From NCBI GenBank assembly GCA_024305405.1, contig JAKNDB010000068.1:4840001-4904000 (forward strand): a DNA stretch of 64,000 nt. Direction: 5' to 3'. The position numbers were made by a program, and so were the translations under genes. The notes beneath the pieces were generated by a model. That model was given only the letters and a program-made list of their open reading frames with translations. It was not told the origin of the DNA and made no database searches. The DNA comes from Dirofilaria immitis. Lineage: Eukaryota; Nematoda; Chromadorea; Rhabditida; Onchocercidae. Numbering within the stretch: position 1 is the stretch's first letter; each line of letters begins with the position of its first letter. Shown piece by piece: positions 13,393-26,100 of the stretch.

Positions 13393-16300
13393 TTACTTCT
13401 GAATGCAATTGTTCATAGTTTTGAAGAAGCGCTGCAACTGTTTTACTCCATCATTTAAATCCATTGCGTTATATAACCGAGGTTGAATCCAAGATGGAAG
13501 ATCCTTAAAATTAAGAAATGCTGCCATAACTATACAATTAATATTAATGAATAGTACCATACTCAGCAAATACAAATACACAATAATTCTCTTTTGTCAA
13601 AATTAAGATGGCCGAATTTCAAGGCGATGCTGCCAATATGAAAACTAGGATTCGTGCCATAAAATCAAATATGCCGTTCTTAGTTTTTGAAATGCGAATT
13701 CCTCATTGAATTGAATGTTGCACAAATTTTTATGCAAATATCGCTTAATATTGTACTATCCGTTCATTCCTAATTTCTTCCGGTTTCCAATAGAACCGTT
13801 GAAATACGATGAATCTTTAAAAGAGGATTTTTTCAAAAATAAACAAAAAAACTGAAGTGCTTACTTTAATAATTCGTTCGTTTTTGTATCTTAGATCAAT
13901 CAACACAATCGCTGCGTAATCGTTACGATGGCGAATTACACGACCAACGGATTGATTGACAGCATGCATGCATTTCGCTTCATAGTACTCAGTACCACTC
14001 CTTGGACCAAATTCACTTTCCATAAACTAAACTTTTCATCGATTTATCAGAATCTATTACCAAAAAAGTTCAAAATTTATTCAAAAAAGATCTTAATCTA
14101 AATTCCATATTTTTCAACAAAAATACATTGTCTCAACACCACATCTTATTACTACTCATATCTTTTTTTTTTCGACAGAATTTTTCGATGTATTAAATAA
14201 AAATTTAATAAACTCAACCAAATTCCATTTCACTCCACATTTCACCATTTTCAGATTTGAAATTACATCACTCGAAACGGTATCATTTTTTATACTATAA
14301 ATAATGTTATAAAAAGTACCTTCAGTTTCTCCTTCAAAATAACATCCTCGCTATTCATATACGGTAATCCAACGACAACAACGGTACGTCCTAATTCATC
14401 CGAAAAATTAATTCCTAAAAATGTAACATAGCCATTCCTACCATATATATTAATGCAGAATTGAATTGAATGGATGATATAGATGAAAAATTATTTTCTA
14501 GATAATATGTACTACAAAATATATCAGGAAATTAACAATAAAATAATTTAAAAGAAATACATCAGAAAAATAGCAATAGAAACAATTTAAAAAAGAGCAA
14601 CGAATATCACGAATGTAACTTTTTAAATTAACGGCGGAAAAAATCATAACTGAATTAAAATACATTCATGAATTGCCCTTTGATACCAAAATGTATTCCA
14701 ATTAAAAGAAAATAATTTAAGAAAAATAATATAAAAATAAACCTTCACTCAATTTTCCACCGACTACGGCTAACAATAAGGCACCTTTTGCGGTTCGAGC
14801 AGATTTTGCAAATTCAATAAACAATGTAGGCAAACTGTTCTTTCGTTCAATGAACAATGGTTTAGCTTTCTGCAACTTCAGCAATATTATGCACAAAAAT
14901 CGAGCTTGAAAGAAATGATGACAATCCAAATATAAAAAATTTTTTCAATATTTTAAAAACTGTAAAGAAAATCTAAATCTGAATTCCAGAAATCAAGAAT
15001 GGCATAATAGCTTGAAACTTTCGAAAGAAAACTGAGATTTTTTTTTACTAATATGCTAAAAAGTTATTTTATTACCTGCAGAACACTCATGGGTATTTTT
15101 TGAATAAATTCTTCCAGATAGCCATAGCTAGGGAAGAATACGATCATCCCATTTGGAACTACTCCAGCAATTCGCGTTAATGCCATCACCAAAAGATTCA
15201 GAATTGTTTGAGTTTCCTGTTTGCCGTGTGTGAATACTAATTTTATATCACATATGCTTGCTGCAAAATTACTTAAATTATGCATCGCCTGATGCTTTCA
15301 CTTCGCTTCCATTAGATAAAAAGAAATACGAGACACAGAACTGGTTAAGTTTCGCATTCAATATGACAGTAATTGACAGAAAAATTACTTTTTAACAATA
15401 TTATAAAGTCAATCTTCAGCACTACTGTCTGTTTAATATTTAATTAGTCAAAACATACTGTGCACTTATACTGCTGTATAATGAAAAGTATGAGATTAGA
15501 AAAGTAAAAGCAATTGAACCAAATAAAATAAAAATTTTTTTCCTTAAATTGAAACTAAATCTTGTAATCCAATTACAAGTAATCAATCTTTTGCTGGATG
15601 ACTGAATTTACAACTATTTCAAATTACAACAACAATATACCTCAGTTACATCTATCTAATGGCAGATCCAATTTCAAAATGATTACTTGGATTTAGAAAA
15701 ATGATTTCCTAAACTACAAAGTTTATTTACTGATATACCTATGCAAAATATAAATATGAATGTAAATGAATAAATATGTACACGTTAGTGGTAAAAATAA
15801 AAATGCAAACTTATTGTGAGAGCTAATAACTGATGTTCCTTTATCACATGTCCAAAAGAACGACGAATAAGATCCTTGTTTGGATCAATCTAAAAATCTA
15901 GATAGCTGATTAAAATCCAACCGCAACAAATCAAAAAGAGTAGTTTCATACACACAGCAAATTTTTATTTCCAAATTATGCAAATTCTCTCCAACAACAA
16001 GAATCAATGAAGATCAACGAACTTTGCAAGAAATAACAAGTGAGCGTATCAACGTTTCTGATGGTTCCATAGTACCACCAAGCAATACCAAAGATCTACA
16101 TTGTTTTATAATGTCACCAAGTTGAGATGCTGGATTTATAAGGTAATAACTTATTCTGAAAAGCTTCAAAATGAAAATTTATTAAATTGCGATATCAATG
16201 AAGTTCTACTATCTGACAAACATGACTAAGGTATGTCAGAAAATGATTGTTTAATGACTGATAGATAAAGCTGCTTGAAAATCTAAGTTACGAAATCAGA

Positions 16301-19300
16301 TTAGCTCCATCTAACGAGAACTATTCTGATCATATGAATGGACAGCATCATGACAATAATCTAGATAAAAATTATAAAAATATTATCTGTGAATTATCTA
16401 TGAATGTTTTATAAAATTACGGAATTTAAAGTATAAAGAATAAGAAGTGAGAACTAAGTAAATCACGATCAGGAAAAACAGTATGTTCGAAAAAAAAAAA
16501 CGAAAAAAGAATCATTACTTAGCCTCATCCTTCCGAGATGCACATTCTATTATTAATCTGCCGTCCTTATAGTTCAACATTAACATCTGCAAAACTGCTG
16601 AAAAGCACACAGTGCTGATGCTACTGTTCGTCCTTGAGCTAGCAATGATAATGTAGATTGACTAGCTGAACTCCCTGAAATTCTGTGAAAACTATTGCCA
16701 AATATTTCGCAAAGAATCAAAAACTATGAAGCTACGACGCCAAATCAGTTACGGCAAATTTATTCCAAGACTTCGATTACATATATATAGCTGTAATTTT
16801 AGAACCAACCAAATATATTATATCAAGACGATAACATACCGGATATGAAAATGCTTTGAGATTTATTTGGGAATCCTTTGTACGAAGTAAATTTTCAACT
16901 GAAAACTGATATGTAGGATTAACTTTTTGTTTTGCTCTCCATCCAAACGTTTCGAAAACTTGCTTAACTTCATGATTAAATGTGTCTGCTCAATATATTC
17001 CAATAAATTATCCAATTTATACTGTTCAAGACAAGCCTAAATTATGAACGTTACGAACGCTACAAAATGATTTAAAGCATTATTTCTTGGCAATTTCCTA
17101 ATGCTGATGACATTTCATTACATAATATTTGGATACAACTGTATTTTATTATCAGGTATATCATCATGCTTTATGTTAAACAGAAAATACTTCAAGCTAA
17201 ATATATGATTCTTATTATTCCATAAATAATAATGAAATAAAGTTTCGGGATTTATAAGAGCAGATGTCTTATTTTCTCTAATAGTCCTGCAATAAACTGC
17301 TATCAATAATATATTATATCAACTAATAAAATTGCAACTGAATTTATCTATATATTCAGTCATGTAATCAGGGTATTTTAATTCAGCAAACTGAAAATCA
17401 TTGGACCGAGTTATAAAAGACGAAAGTAATTCAAATTAATCAATATCGAATTTATATCCTACGGCTCTTCCACCAATTTTATATTTATTTGTGTCTAAGT
17501 TTGACCTCAAATATAATCTAGTATTCTTGCAATTTGCTTAAAGCTTATCTGATATGGCTATCGTATCTTGTACCCACATCGCTTTCTACCACTCTTACGA
17601 TAACATAAATATCCATATAGAAATTTGTGGTAATCATTTAAACCAAATGTAGCATCATTTTTGCTATTACTTAATAGATTTACGATAGTCGATAACTGCC
17701 GCAAATATTTTATTTAAGAGCATATACGAGTCTTAATAATGGAAAACAAAAAACAGTTTTTCTATTTATATGGAAATTCTTACTTTACCAGCAAATGCCG
17801 TCACTGTTTCAACATAATTTATCTTTTTATCTGATGTGTGGATCACATACATCAATAATAGATTTACAATAGTCGATAACTGCCGCAAATATTTTTATGC
17901 ACCGGTGTTAGCCTATTTTGAAAACGGCTTAGATAGACACTGAAAAAAAGACATATATTTTTTTAATTCAAATGCGAAACATACAGAATACTTGTAAATT
18001 ATTTAAGTTTGAAATCATACTAAGGAAATGTCATGCACAGAATCCATGAAAATAACTAAGAGTTTAGTCTATGGACTTCAAAAATAGTCTGTTATGGCAA
18101 CGTTATTAATAAATTCTATAATACATGAGAAATTATAACAATTTTACTTTAATAATGAAAGCACAGATTTCAGTTCGCTTGCATGTAGAGTAACGAAATG
18201 CGAATTAGTTATTGTTTCCAGCAAATTATGAGCTTCATCGATAATAATAACATTGCCGCTTAATTCAACCCCCAAGCTTTTCGTGCTTCTACTTGAAATA
18301 AAATCTGCAAAACTGTTAAACTATTTTCATTTTAACCATCATCATTTCAAAACTCTTATATTATCTCTTTAAGTACTTTGTTAGAAGACAGAGTATTACT
18401 AATTGGAATTGATAATTCTTCATAGGAGAAATCAAATACTTACAATTATGCCAGGAAAAAAATTCTCTGGTATAAAACCTACACTGCAGCACACTAACTA
18501 CTTAGAAATCAATTTTCAAATAACTCATCATTAAGGAATAGTCTAACACGGCCAATCGTAATTTCTTTTTTCAAATAAGAATCTAAACTTGAAAAGTACT
18601 TTGCTAAACAATTTGTAGAATAGCCATATTAATGAAATCAAAATGTACTTCAAATTGAAAAACTCGAGAACGGACTGACTTGGTATGGAAGCAGCACTAG
18701 TTGCGAATATGCCACCGCTTTTCGTGATGCAAAATATGGACAACCGGATATTTTTTGCTATAATCAACTAACTGTGATGCACTGGACAACTTGGATGCAA
18801 GAATCTGATCGCAAAGATCCTCGATTGCATCGCTTCTTGCAAATGGACAACTTTCTTTACATGTTTTTGCCACATACTGTAATGTGTTTCCTGTCACAAA
18901 TTTTAAGCTTTAATATTTCAATTTTGCATATAGAAGAATTGTTGATATAGAACAGATATGACATCTTATTCGTAGAGTATATATTTGGTTATTTTACCAT
19001 CATCTTTGTACTACTGGAATTGGTAGTCATATCAAAATTTGATAAGACTTTCAATGTTGAGGAGAAATTAACATGATAATTATAATACCAAAAACCAAAA
19101 ATTCGCGACCATAGTGATAATAAATACAGTATTAGTTGTAATTGGATAAGCAATAATAACAGACTTGCATGCTCAATAATAGTATCAGCAATATGAAACT
19201 ATTAGCAACGAAATAAATAGAAAATAAAAAATATAATTTGACAAATGTATGTAATGGTTGTGCAGAGCGTACAATTTGCCACAAAGACGTATGTTAAGAT

Positions 19301-21044
19301 GAATAATCAACTGATACTTTGCCGATTTAATTGAATTTTTGAAGCAAATCATGATTAGAAAAGAAAGAGAAAAAAAAACTTTGTTATCGTTATCTTTTGG
19401 CGTTTTTCAGAGGCTTTATTATCACGCAATTCATTGCATCGTTCTGTCATAAGACCCGTTTTCTTTAAAGCACGAACCGATTCGTTGATGCATAAGTATT
19501 GTCTCGATCCCAGAGTTACCATCCTTGGTTGAAATCTGGGAAACAAATTTTGGCAACATTCAAGCAGTTATGCAAAAATTATTTATTTATTCTTTCGAAA
19601 TAAATCAAATTATACTTTTCAAAACTGAAGTGAAATGATTAGCATGCAAAATGATAAGAACCGTGTTTTTGTGATTTCCTCAGCAAATTGTAGCAATTGA
19701 GAATGTGTTCGTGTAGCATAAATTATTTTTGTACAGCTTGGAGTTGACTCTTCTACAATTTTCTTTCCAAGTTGATCAATTGTAAAATCTTCATCCAGTA
19801 TCTAAATGAACACAACTAATGAATTATTATATTTTTCGCTATTCGATGTGTCCCATAGGCTAATAATAAAAACAGCATTAAACACAGCGATCATTTTATC
19901 AATGAATTCATATCATCTGATTAATCAAGTATGAATGATACTTAAATTCGAAACTGATTGAAGAATTTCACAACTAGTAAGTCAATTTGACATTTCGGAA
20001 GGATAATATTTATTAGTTTCAGGATAACTCAAAAACAAATTAATACAACCTACATCATCTATTTCGTTATCAATTTCTTCCTCAACATTTTGATTATCTG
20101 GTAACTTTCTTTTCCGTTCAATTGTCATATTTTTCAACGCTTTCTGAATGCGCTCATCTATTTTTGATTATTTTCGAGTTGATTGAAAAGTTCTTTCGCA
20201 TTATCGATAGCTTTAGACTTTATAATATGAGCTTTCAGCCAGTCATCCTCATCTGCAATTTATAATTTAAATATCACATCAGACCTGGGCTCAAACATAC
20301 TATATGCATATTATTATTACCATACTATATGCATATTATTTTTCTTAATTTTTATCCCAAATTTGTTTCACTTCGTCACTTCACAAAAAGATCATTATCA
20401 TTCAAAAATGTCCATTTTCCAAATTTTGGCAAATATAGCTAAGCAACCAATAATATTGATAAAAAAATATACTTCGCACAAAAATACCAAATAGGGATGT
20501 ATATGAATGTATTATTTATTTTTTCAATTTATGGAATACGAAAAATTACTTTTTTCTCATTCAAAGAAAAAAATTCTGTTGCCGAAATAATCAACAAATC
20601 ACCCATTGATCGGAGTGGAAACAGTCCACAGATAAGACATATTTAGCAGATACTTCACATAAATTAAGAAAATAATTTTTGCCACATGTAGATCAAAGAA
20701 ACATACATGTCTTTCATTTCACGACTAACATTATAATGTTTCTAGATGAAGTTTTTTTCACCATTACCATCCTGAAGACTAAATAAATTAACTGGCATTG
20801 CTTGTTATGGTTACATACCTTTTCCGACTTCTTCAACCGCTTTCAATTGCTCTTCGAGATTTGTCTTCCTTTCCGCTTCAAATCTCTCTAGCCAACTAAG
20901 CGTTGCACAAATGATACTCATAGATTTCCCCGTACCCGTCGGTGATTCCAATATCCCGATTTTACCTTCATTAATACATGAAGTAATACTTCGCATTAGT
21001 GATAGCTGAATATCATATGGTTCGAATGGAAATGAAAATTCCAT
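13393..21044 (-). CDS. DDX11: DDX11/CHL1-type ATP-dependent DNA helicase
   Basis: Exons in transcript order: 21044-20819, 20252-20054, 19801-19662, 19535-19380, 18907(or 18890)-18680, 18304-18148, 17939-17784, 17036-16840, 16674-16519, 16155-16023, 15889-15811, 15260-15076, 14869-14743, 14414-14320, 14026-13865, 13503-13393; roughly 835 codons against about 900 in animals. Superfamily 2 helicase motifs appear in order: Q-like [13 protein letters not shown], Walker [10 protein letters not shown], motif Ia YATRTHSQL, iron-sulfur cysteines (LCINES, ESCPF, GCPYF), Walker B DEAHNL, then [47 protein letters not shown], and motif [22 protein letters not shown]11 unwinds DNA 5' to 3' and supports sister-chromatid cohesion and replication-fork repair. 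Seven one-base frame breaks, all in homopolymers, lie in exons 2 and 5-9. A TTTCAG five bases before the ATG fits trans-splicing. Confidence 0.93.
17037..17783 (-). repeat. DDX11 intron 7 with a partial copy of exon 7
   Basis: Positions 17672-17713 repeat 17856-17898 in exon 7 almost perfectly (one substitution and one T of length difference), 184 bases downstream in transcript order. Translated on the minus strand both copies give [12 protein letters not shown]. The intronic copy continues differently ([10 protein letters not shown]) and then meets a stop. Further on, 17405-17330 reads [15 protein letters not shown], loosely like the start of exon 8 ([15 protein letters not shown]). The intron may therefore hold a decayed duplicate of the exon 7-8 region. 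Confidence 0.55.
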
Positions 21045-21048
21045 TATA

Positions 21049-21055
21049 TCTGAAA
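21049..21055 (-). promoter_or_regulatory. Probable spliced-leader trans-splice acceptor of DDX11
   Basis: On the minus strand CTTTCAG is followed by ATATA and the DDX11 start codon. No coding exon precedes it, so the short spacing fits a spliced-leader acceptor with a five-base 5' UTR. An ordinary noncoding 5' exon is the alternative. Confidence 0.5.
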
Positions 21056-21849
21056 GTTATCACTTTAAAGATGACACCACTCTCTCTACTAAACAAACTT
21101 ATCAAATAATCTAAGAAATCCTTTTATCATTCATCCATATATTAAACATGTAGTATCAATGATCACGGAACGATGAAATACATACGAAACTTAATGACAT
21201 AAAATTTACAAAAAGACAAAATATTTAATTAATAGCAAACATAATATATATATATATTCATGGTAGGTTGGAAATATAAAAACTTTAATTTAATTCAAAA
21301 TTTTAATTCAAAAATTTAAAATTTTAATTCTAACATAAATGTGGCAAAAAAATATCATCAGAACGTAGTCAAATATAAATATGTCGCAAGTTTGTTGAAA
21401 TAAATCGCCATTTACCCCTTATTTCTAAAATTTTCTCATAATTAAATTTAGTATACATATACATATGCAGTTATCAGGAATTCAGACTTAAAAATCTGGA
21501 TTTTAAAAAGAAAAATATGGCATGAAAATATTGCCATTCGCAACACGCAAATAAACAAATAGAAATTTCGCTTTAATTTAAAACTTACATTAAAATCCGA
21601 GAACTCAAACATCCGCTAACACAAATTCGCTAATAAATATTTGAGCAAAGAAAAAGTATCAGAGTAAAGTATGGAAAGCATGTATATTTTGAAATTGTCT
21701 TTCCCGCAAAAATCTGTAAGGCATGGAAAAGAAGTCGAACGATTATTGGCTGATTTACTTATTTTCTATCTCTCGTTTTCATATTCACTATCTTTCATCC
21801 TCTTTCTCTTTGCTCATACTCTTTTTCTTCACTTATTTATTCTCCCAAA

Positions 21850-22020
21850 TCCTCCTCTCGCCGACGTATGATCTCTTGATCACAAGAAAGGGAAGCGTGG
21901 GCGTGTGCCGGAGTGTCTGATATATTTCCGTTTCCATCCTTCCGGATTACTTCCGAATCTCCCGTCGGCCTAAACCCGTTGTGCCGTATCGCCAGTCAGG
22001 AAAACAGAGCTTTCCCCTAT
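21850..22020. promoter_or_regulatory. GC-elevated block upstream of DDX11, candidate promoter
   Basis: Compared with its surroundings this stretch is clearly richer in G and C, with CGCCGACG, GCGTGGGCGTG, TTCCGGATTACTTCCG and CCCGTCGGCC. GCGTGGGCG is an EGR-type zinc-finger site and the TTCCGG pairs resemble ETS sites; these matches are short and prove nothing alone. It sits about 0.8 kb upstream of the DDX11 start on the correct side for a promoter. It could also be a noncoding exon. Confidence 0.3.
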
Positions 22021-22500
22021 TTATTATGACAATATAGGTCTTGATACATACTGCTGACTATTTTAAAACTGTCTAAACCTCCCATGTAATCGATATGGTG
22101 TCAAAGGTTGGCTAAACAGAGTTTTAACTACTTTCATTATTTTATCGCTGATAATACTTGTCCAAGTGTCATTATCAGTATCGGATGAATTAAAGCTTAT
22201 CTGGTATCTGTGTAATAAATTTATTGGAGAAAGACTAATTATTTCCAAAAGAATATACTTAATTTATTAGTGCGATTTTTATTTTTCGAATTTCGATAAA
22301 TAATTTAAAATTTCTCGCCTCTTTTTTTTCCTTCGCCTGATACCATCACATAAATGGTGTTTCACTTTTGCTATATGATTCAGAAGTTTTAGGACATTCA
22401 AGATATACAAGCCACCTACATTTTATTATATATACAAATATGCATGAAAAATTATAAATATTTCTAAAGAAAAATATTTGAATATATATTATGAAGAATT

Positions 22501-22740
22501 AAATTCAATTACACTTAAATCTATCTAAATTGCACATCGAATCTCATGAAAAGCACTATTTCAATGGCACAAAGGAAAAGGAATTCAATTACACTTAAAT
22601 CTATCTAAATTGCACATCGAATCTCATGAAAAGCACTATTTCAACGGCACAAAGGAAAAGGAATTCAGTTACACTTAAATCTATCTAAATTGCACATCGA
22701 ATCTCATGAAAAGCACTATTTCAATGGCACAAAGGAAAAG
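22501..22740. repeat. 80-bp tandem repeat, three copies
   Basis: Copies at 22501-22580, 22581-22660 and 22661-22740 are nearly identical (differences such as TTCAATGG versus TTCAACGG and TTCAATT versus TTCAGTT). The array is followed by two copies of a shorter unit TTTGAATGAAATAAAA near 22746 and 22795. Each unit contains TGCACATCGAATCTCATGAA. Confidence 0.95.
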
Positions 22741-23140
22741 GCACATTTGAATGAAATAAAAGACACATTTTTAATCAAAAATAAGAAGGCATATTTGAAT
22801 GAAATAAAAAGGCATAAACTAAGCGGTCACCTGTAATATTACTAATAAACTAATATTTATTAAGACAATAAATGAAAGAATTCATCCAACCAGATGATTA
22901 CTAGAAACAAAGTTGATAGCATTGCAATGCTCTATAAATGATAAAACAATGCTCATATGCAACAAAAAACAACTATCCATAATTTTTGTCATCATTGTCT
23001 TACAATTTACTCGTTAAACTCACTCCTCACCTCAGATGAAACAGCATTAAGCAATGATTGACAATAAAGAGAGAAATGCTGAAATAAGTCAAATTTCAAA
23101 CTAATGAGTGACGGATCAAATAACTTTTGAGTGAATGGCA

Positions 23141-26100
23141 TTACGTTAACGGAACGAAAATATCCATCAATGCTTTTATCAGATAATGAGCTGTACCATA
23201 TTCACCAGCTGGAGCCGAATCATAAAAATGCTGACACATTCCTTTGGCACCATCACAACGCTTTCCCGATCCACAACACTCCATTACGATTGTTTCCATT
23301 TGCTTCTGTCAAAATAATGTATTACCAGTTATTCTTAAGCAAATTAAAAAACAAAAACGATTCACATTCGATATATAATGAACGAACAATATCCATTGTT
23401 GCTTGAGATCTTATACTTAGTATCTGAATGTATATGCTAATATATGGAAATCTACTACAAAGGATTATTTTTCCGGCAGATGTGCAATTCGTTACCGCAA
23501 ATAATATGAGCCAAATTAAATAACAGAAACAAACTGTAATAAAGTTATCACAGTGACGAATAAAAATTCATCGAAAAGTTATGAAATTTGGAAAAAATTC
23601 CCATCATATAAATTAAATTAACTGAATATCTTTGATGAATGATAAACTAACATTATGCTCGACAAACAGTTTGTTCGCTCTTTGGACTATAGAATCTACT
23701 ACAAATGGTTGATAAAGAGGTATGTTAGGATTGTCCAATTTTAGCAAGCTATTCATTCTGCTTAAAAGTGATAATGCTTCTATAATAATTTCTCGATATT
23801 CCGGTTCAGCAATCTAAAAGACTTTTCGGAACATTTTAATATATAATTTTCATCTCTTTAGTCTATAAAAGTAGTCTTACCGTAATGAAACATACAAATT
23901 ACAATTTTTCAAAATAAAACTTAAGTGCATATTAATAGCATCAGATGAAAAAAATTTCTTACATTGACTTTATAACCGATTCTATCTAAACATGCAATTT
24001 TGCTTCCGCCACTCAAAAAAACTTTAAAGAAAAATAAACAAAATCAAAACGAAGTAAACCTGATTTAATACTTCTTCAACCTGCAATGCAAATTTGATTT
24101 CTCTACGTGTCATCTGAAAATAGTGATAAGTACGCAGATGCCGAATATTTTCATCCTATTCCAATTTTTATTTAGTTATTTTAGTTCGGTATTTCCGATG
24201 ATTATGACCATTTGGTTCCTAAAAGGTATCAGTACGGCTTTATAAAGCTTTAGTAATCCTTATCATGACAACGTATCTAAAAAAGTCGGACAGCAATTTA
24301 TTGATAGAAAATTACGATGGAAATTAGCAAACCTCTTGTGTAACACCCCAGTGCAAGACATTATGATTAATTGATAGACCAAGAGGAAAACGCCGCACAG
24401 TATTCCACAACATCTATAGAACCAAACCGTTAACAACAGAAAGAGTAAAACAATCGAGTAAATGAGGAAAAATTGTAATAAAAAGAACAAACATTACAAG
24501 TAAAAGTGCATAATAACCAGAACTATATATCTAAGTATTTTAGCCCATTAATTTTTAAAAATCTAGTGGAATGAATATGTTTTTCTTCATAAATTGAACT
24601 CTGTATATTATTTAAAAGAAATTCGAAACAATCAAACATACTGCATAAAAATCGGGCGGAACTCTATTCAAAGCTCCATCAATTCGACGATGTCTTAACC
24701 AAATTCCAAACTGGAAATTTTCCGCTTCGTCAGGATCTGTTTCTTCAGCATCAGCTAATACATTCGTATCAACATTCATGCCACTATCACACATCGATTT
24801 CCGTACTGACTATAAGCATATTTGCTACAAGAGATATGTGATGTAAACTAGCAATGAATAATAAGAATTATTCCTTGGATTTAGTAAAATCTAAACTAGT
24901 ATTTCAAAATAAAAAAATTAGATGTGAAAATTACTTTTCGTTCTTCGATTTGTTTTCTAATAGAACACAGACCACTACGTTGTTCTTTGGCACCAGATTC
25001 AGCACCAGTACTAAAATCTTCCAGCAATCGACCACTTAGCAACAAGAAGAGCATTGATTTCACTTGAAATGGTGAAAGTTGAAGCAATTTTTGTGCCGCA
25101 TTAATTCCACTAATGTTACATAAACGAGCCAATTCACTAGCTAATACCTGAAATGTTCGTGTAATGTTTCAACTGCTTCAAAGAATAATCTCCATTTAAT
25201 TCTATTTAACTTAAAAAGTTCAATTTAATTCAAACTCTTCAGTGATTCATTTTCGTGCAATATTAGCTTTTTTGGGCCCAAGCTATGTGAAAATGAAAGC
25301 AAGACTTTTTAGTATTGGTTTTATTTTTCTTACTGTTTCCTCCTTATAATTTTGTGAGCAAAGAAAATTTATTCAGGAGAATAAAATAACTTACACAACA
25401 AAAGTTAAAGAAACGAATCTTCTCTATTTATAAAATTACAGGGAACACTGAGAAAAATTAGATATCAATATTATAAAAATCTTACTTTCACTTTCAAGTA
25501 ATTTAGATAGAATAGGAAAGGAATGATGATGCGTAAATTTATAAAATCTACTTGAAATTTTAAGCATTTCAAAATATCCATTTTATTATCAAAAATAAAT
25601 TACAGATTCAGTAAGGAATATCGATGGTATGGCATAGTGGATACAATGTTTCCCACTTTTCCAATTGGCGCTTGAAAGGTAACGAAAATGATATATTAGG
25701 AAAATACCTGAATAATTAAACCGATACGTATTCTAAACATTTCTACAAACAAACGCGGCTCCGTCAACACCAATGAACCAAGACAAACGATAATTTCCTA
25801 AACAAAGACGACGCTCAGAAATATTATTGAGAAAAATAAAATGGCCAACTCATAGAAAAAAGTATGACTAGCAGTTTGCCTCATTTTCCTAACTTCAGTA
25901 AATGGTAGTATAGCTTAGGGAATATTGCCCTACTTTTCTGTAGCAACTTACCTTGGACAGATTATATCAAAATTGATAAATAGGCTCTTTAGAAACTTTT
26001 CCTCACTATCAAAATCTTTAATCATTATTTTCATACTAATATAGTTTATTGTTTGATGGAAATAATATACTTATGAATAAAGTAAATGGTAGCATAGATT

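Larger units (their letters stand above)
21056..23140. other. Intergenic region between PHKA and DDX11
   Basis: Holds a less AT-rich block at about 21850-22020, a three-copy 80-bp tandem repeat at 22501-22740, and the 3' flank of PHKA. A short minus-strand frame at 22063-22248 has mixed amino-acid composition, but I could not relate it to any family and see no partner exons. A (TA) run lies at about 21245-21257. Confidence 0.5.

Noticed and set aside
13393..21044. DDX11 as a true pseudogene
   Set aside because: All breaks are one-base shifts in homopolymers, helicase motifs are intact and phases agree elsewhere, so sequence error is likelier.
22063..22248. Minus-strand frame starting MEIISLSPINLL
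   Set aside because: Mixed composition but no recognisable family and no flanking exons; too short to call.
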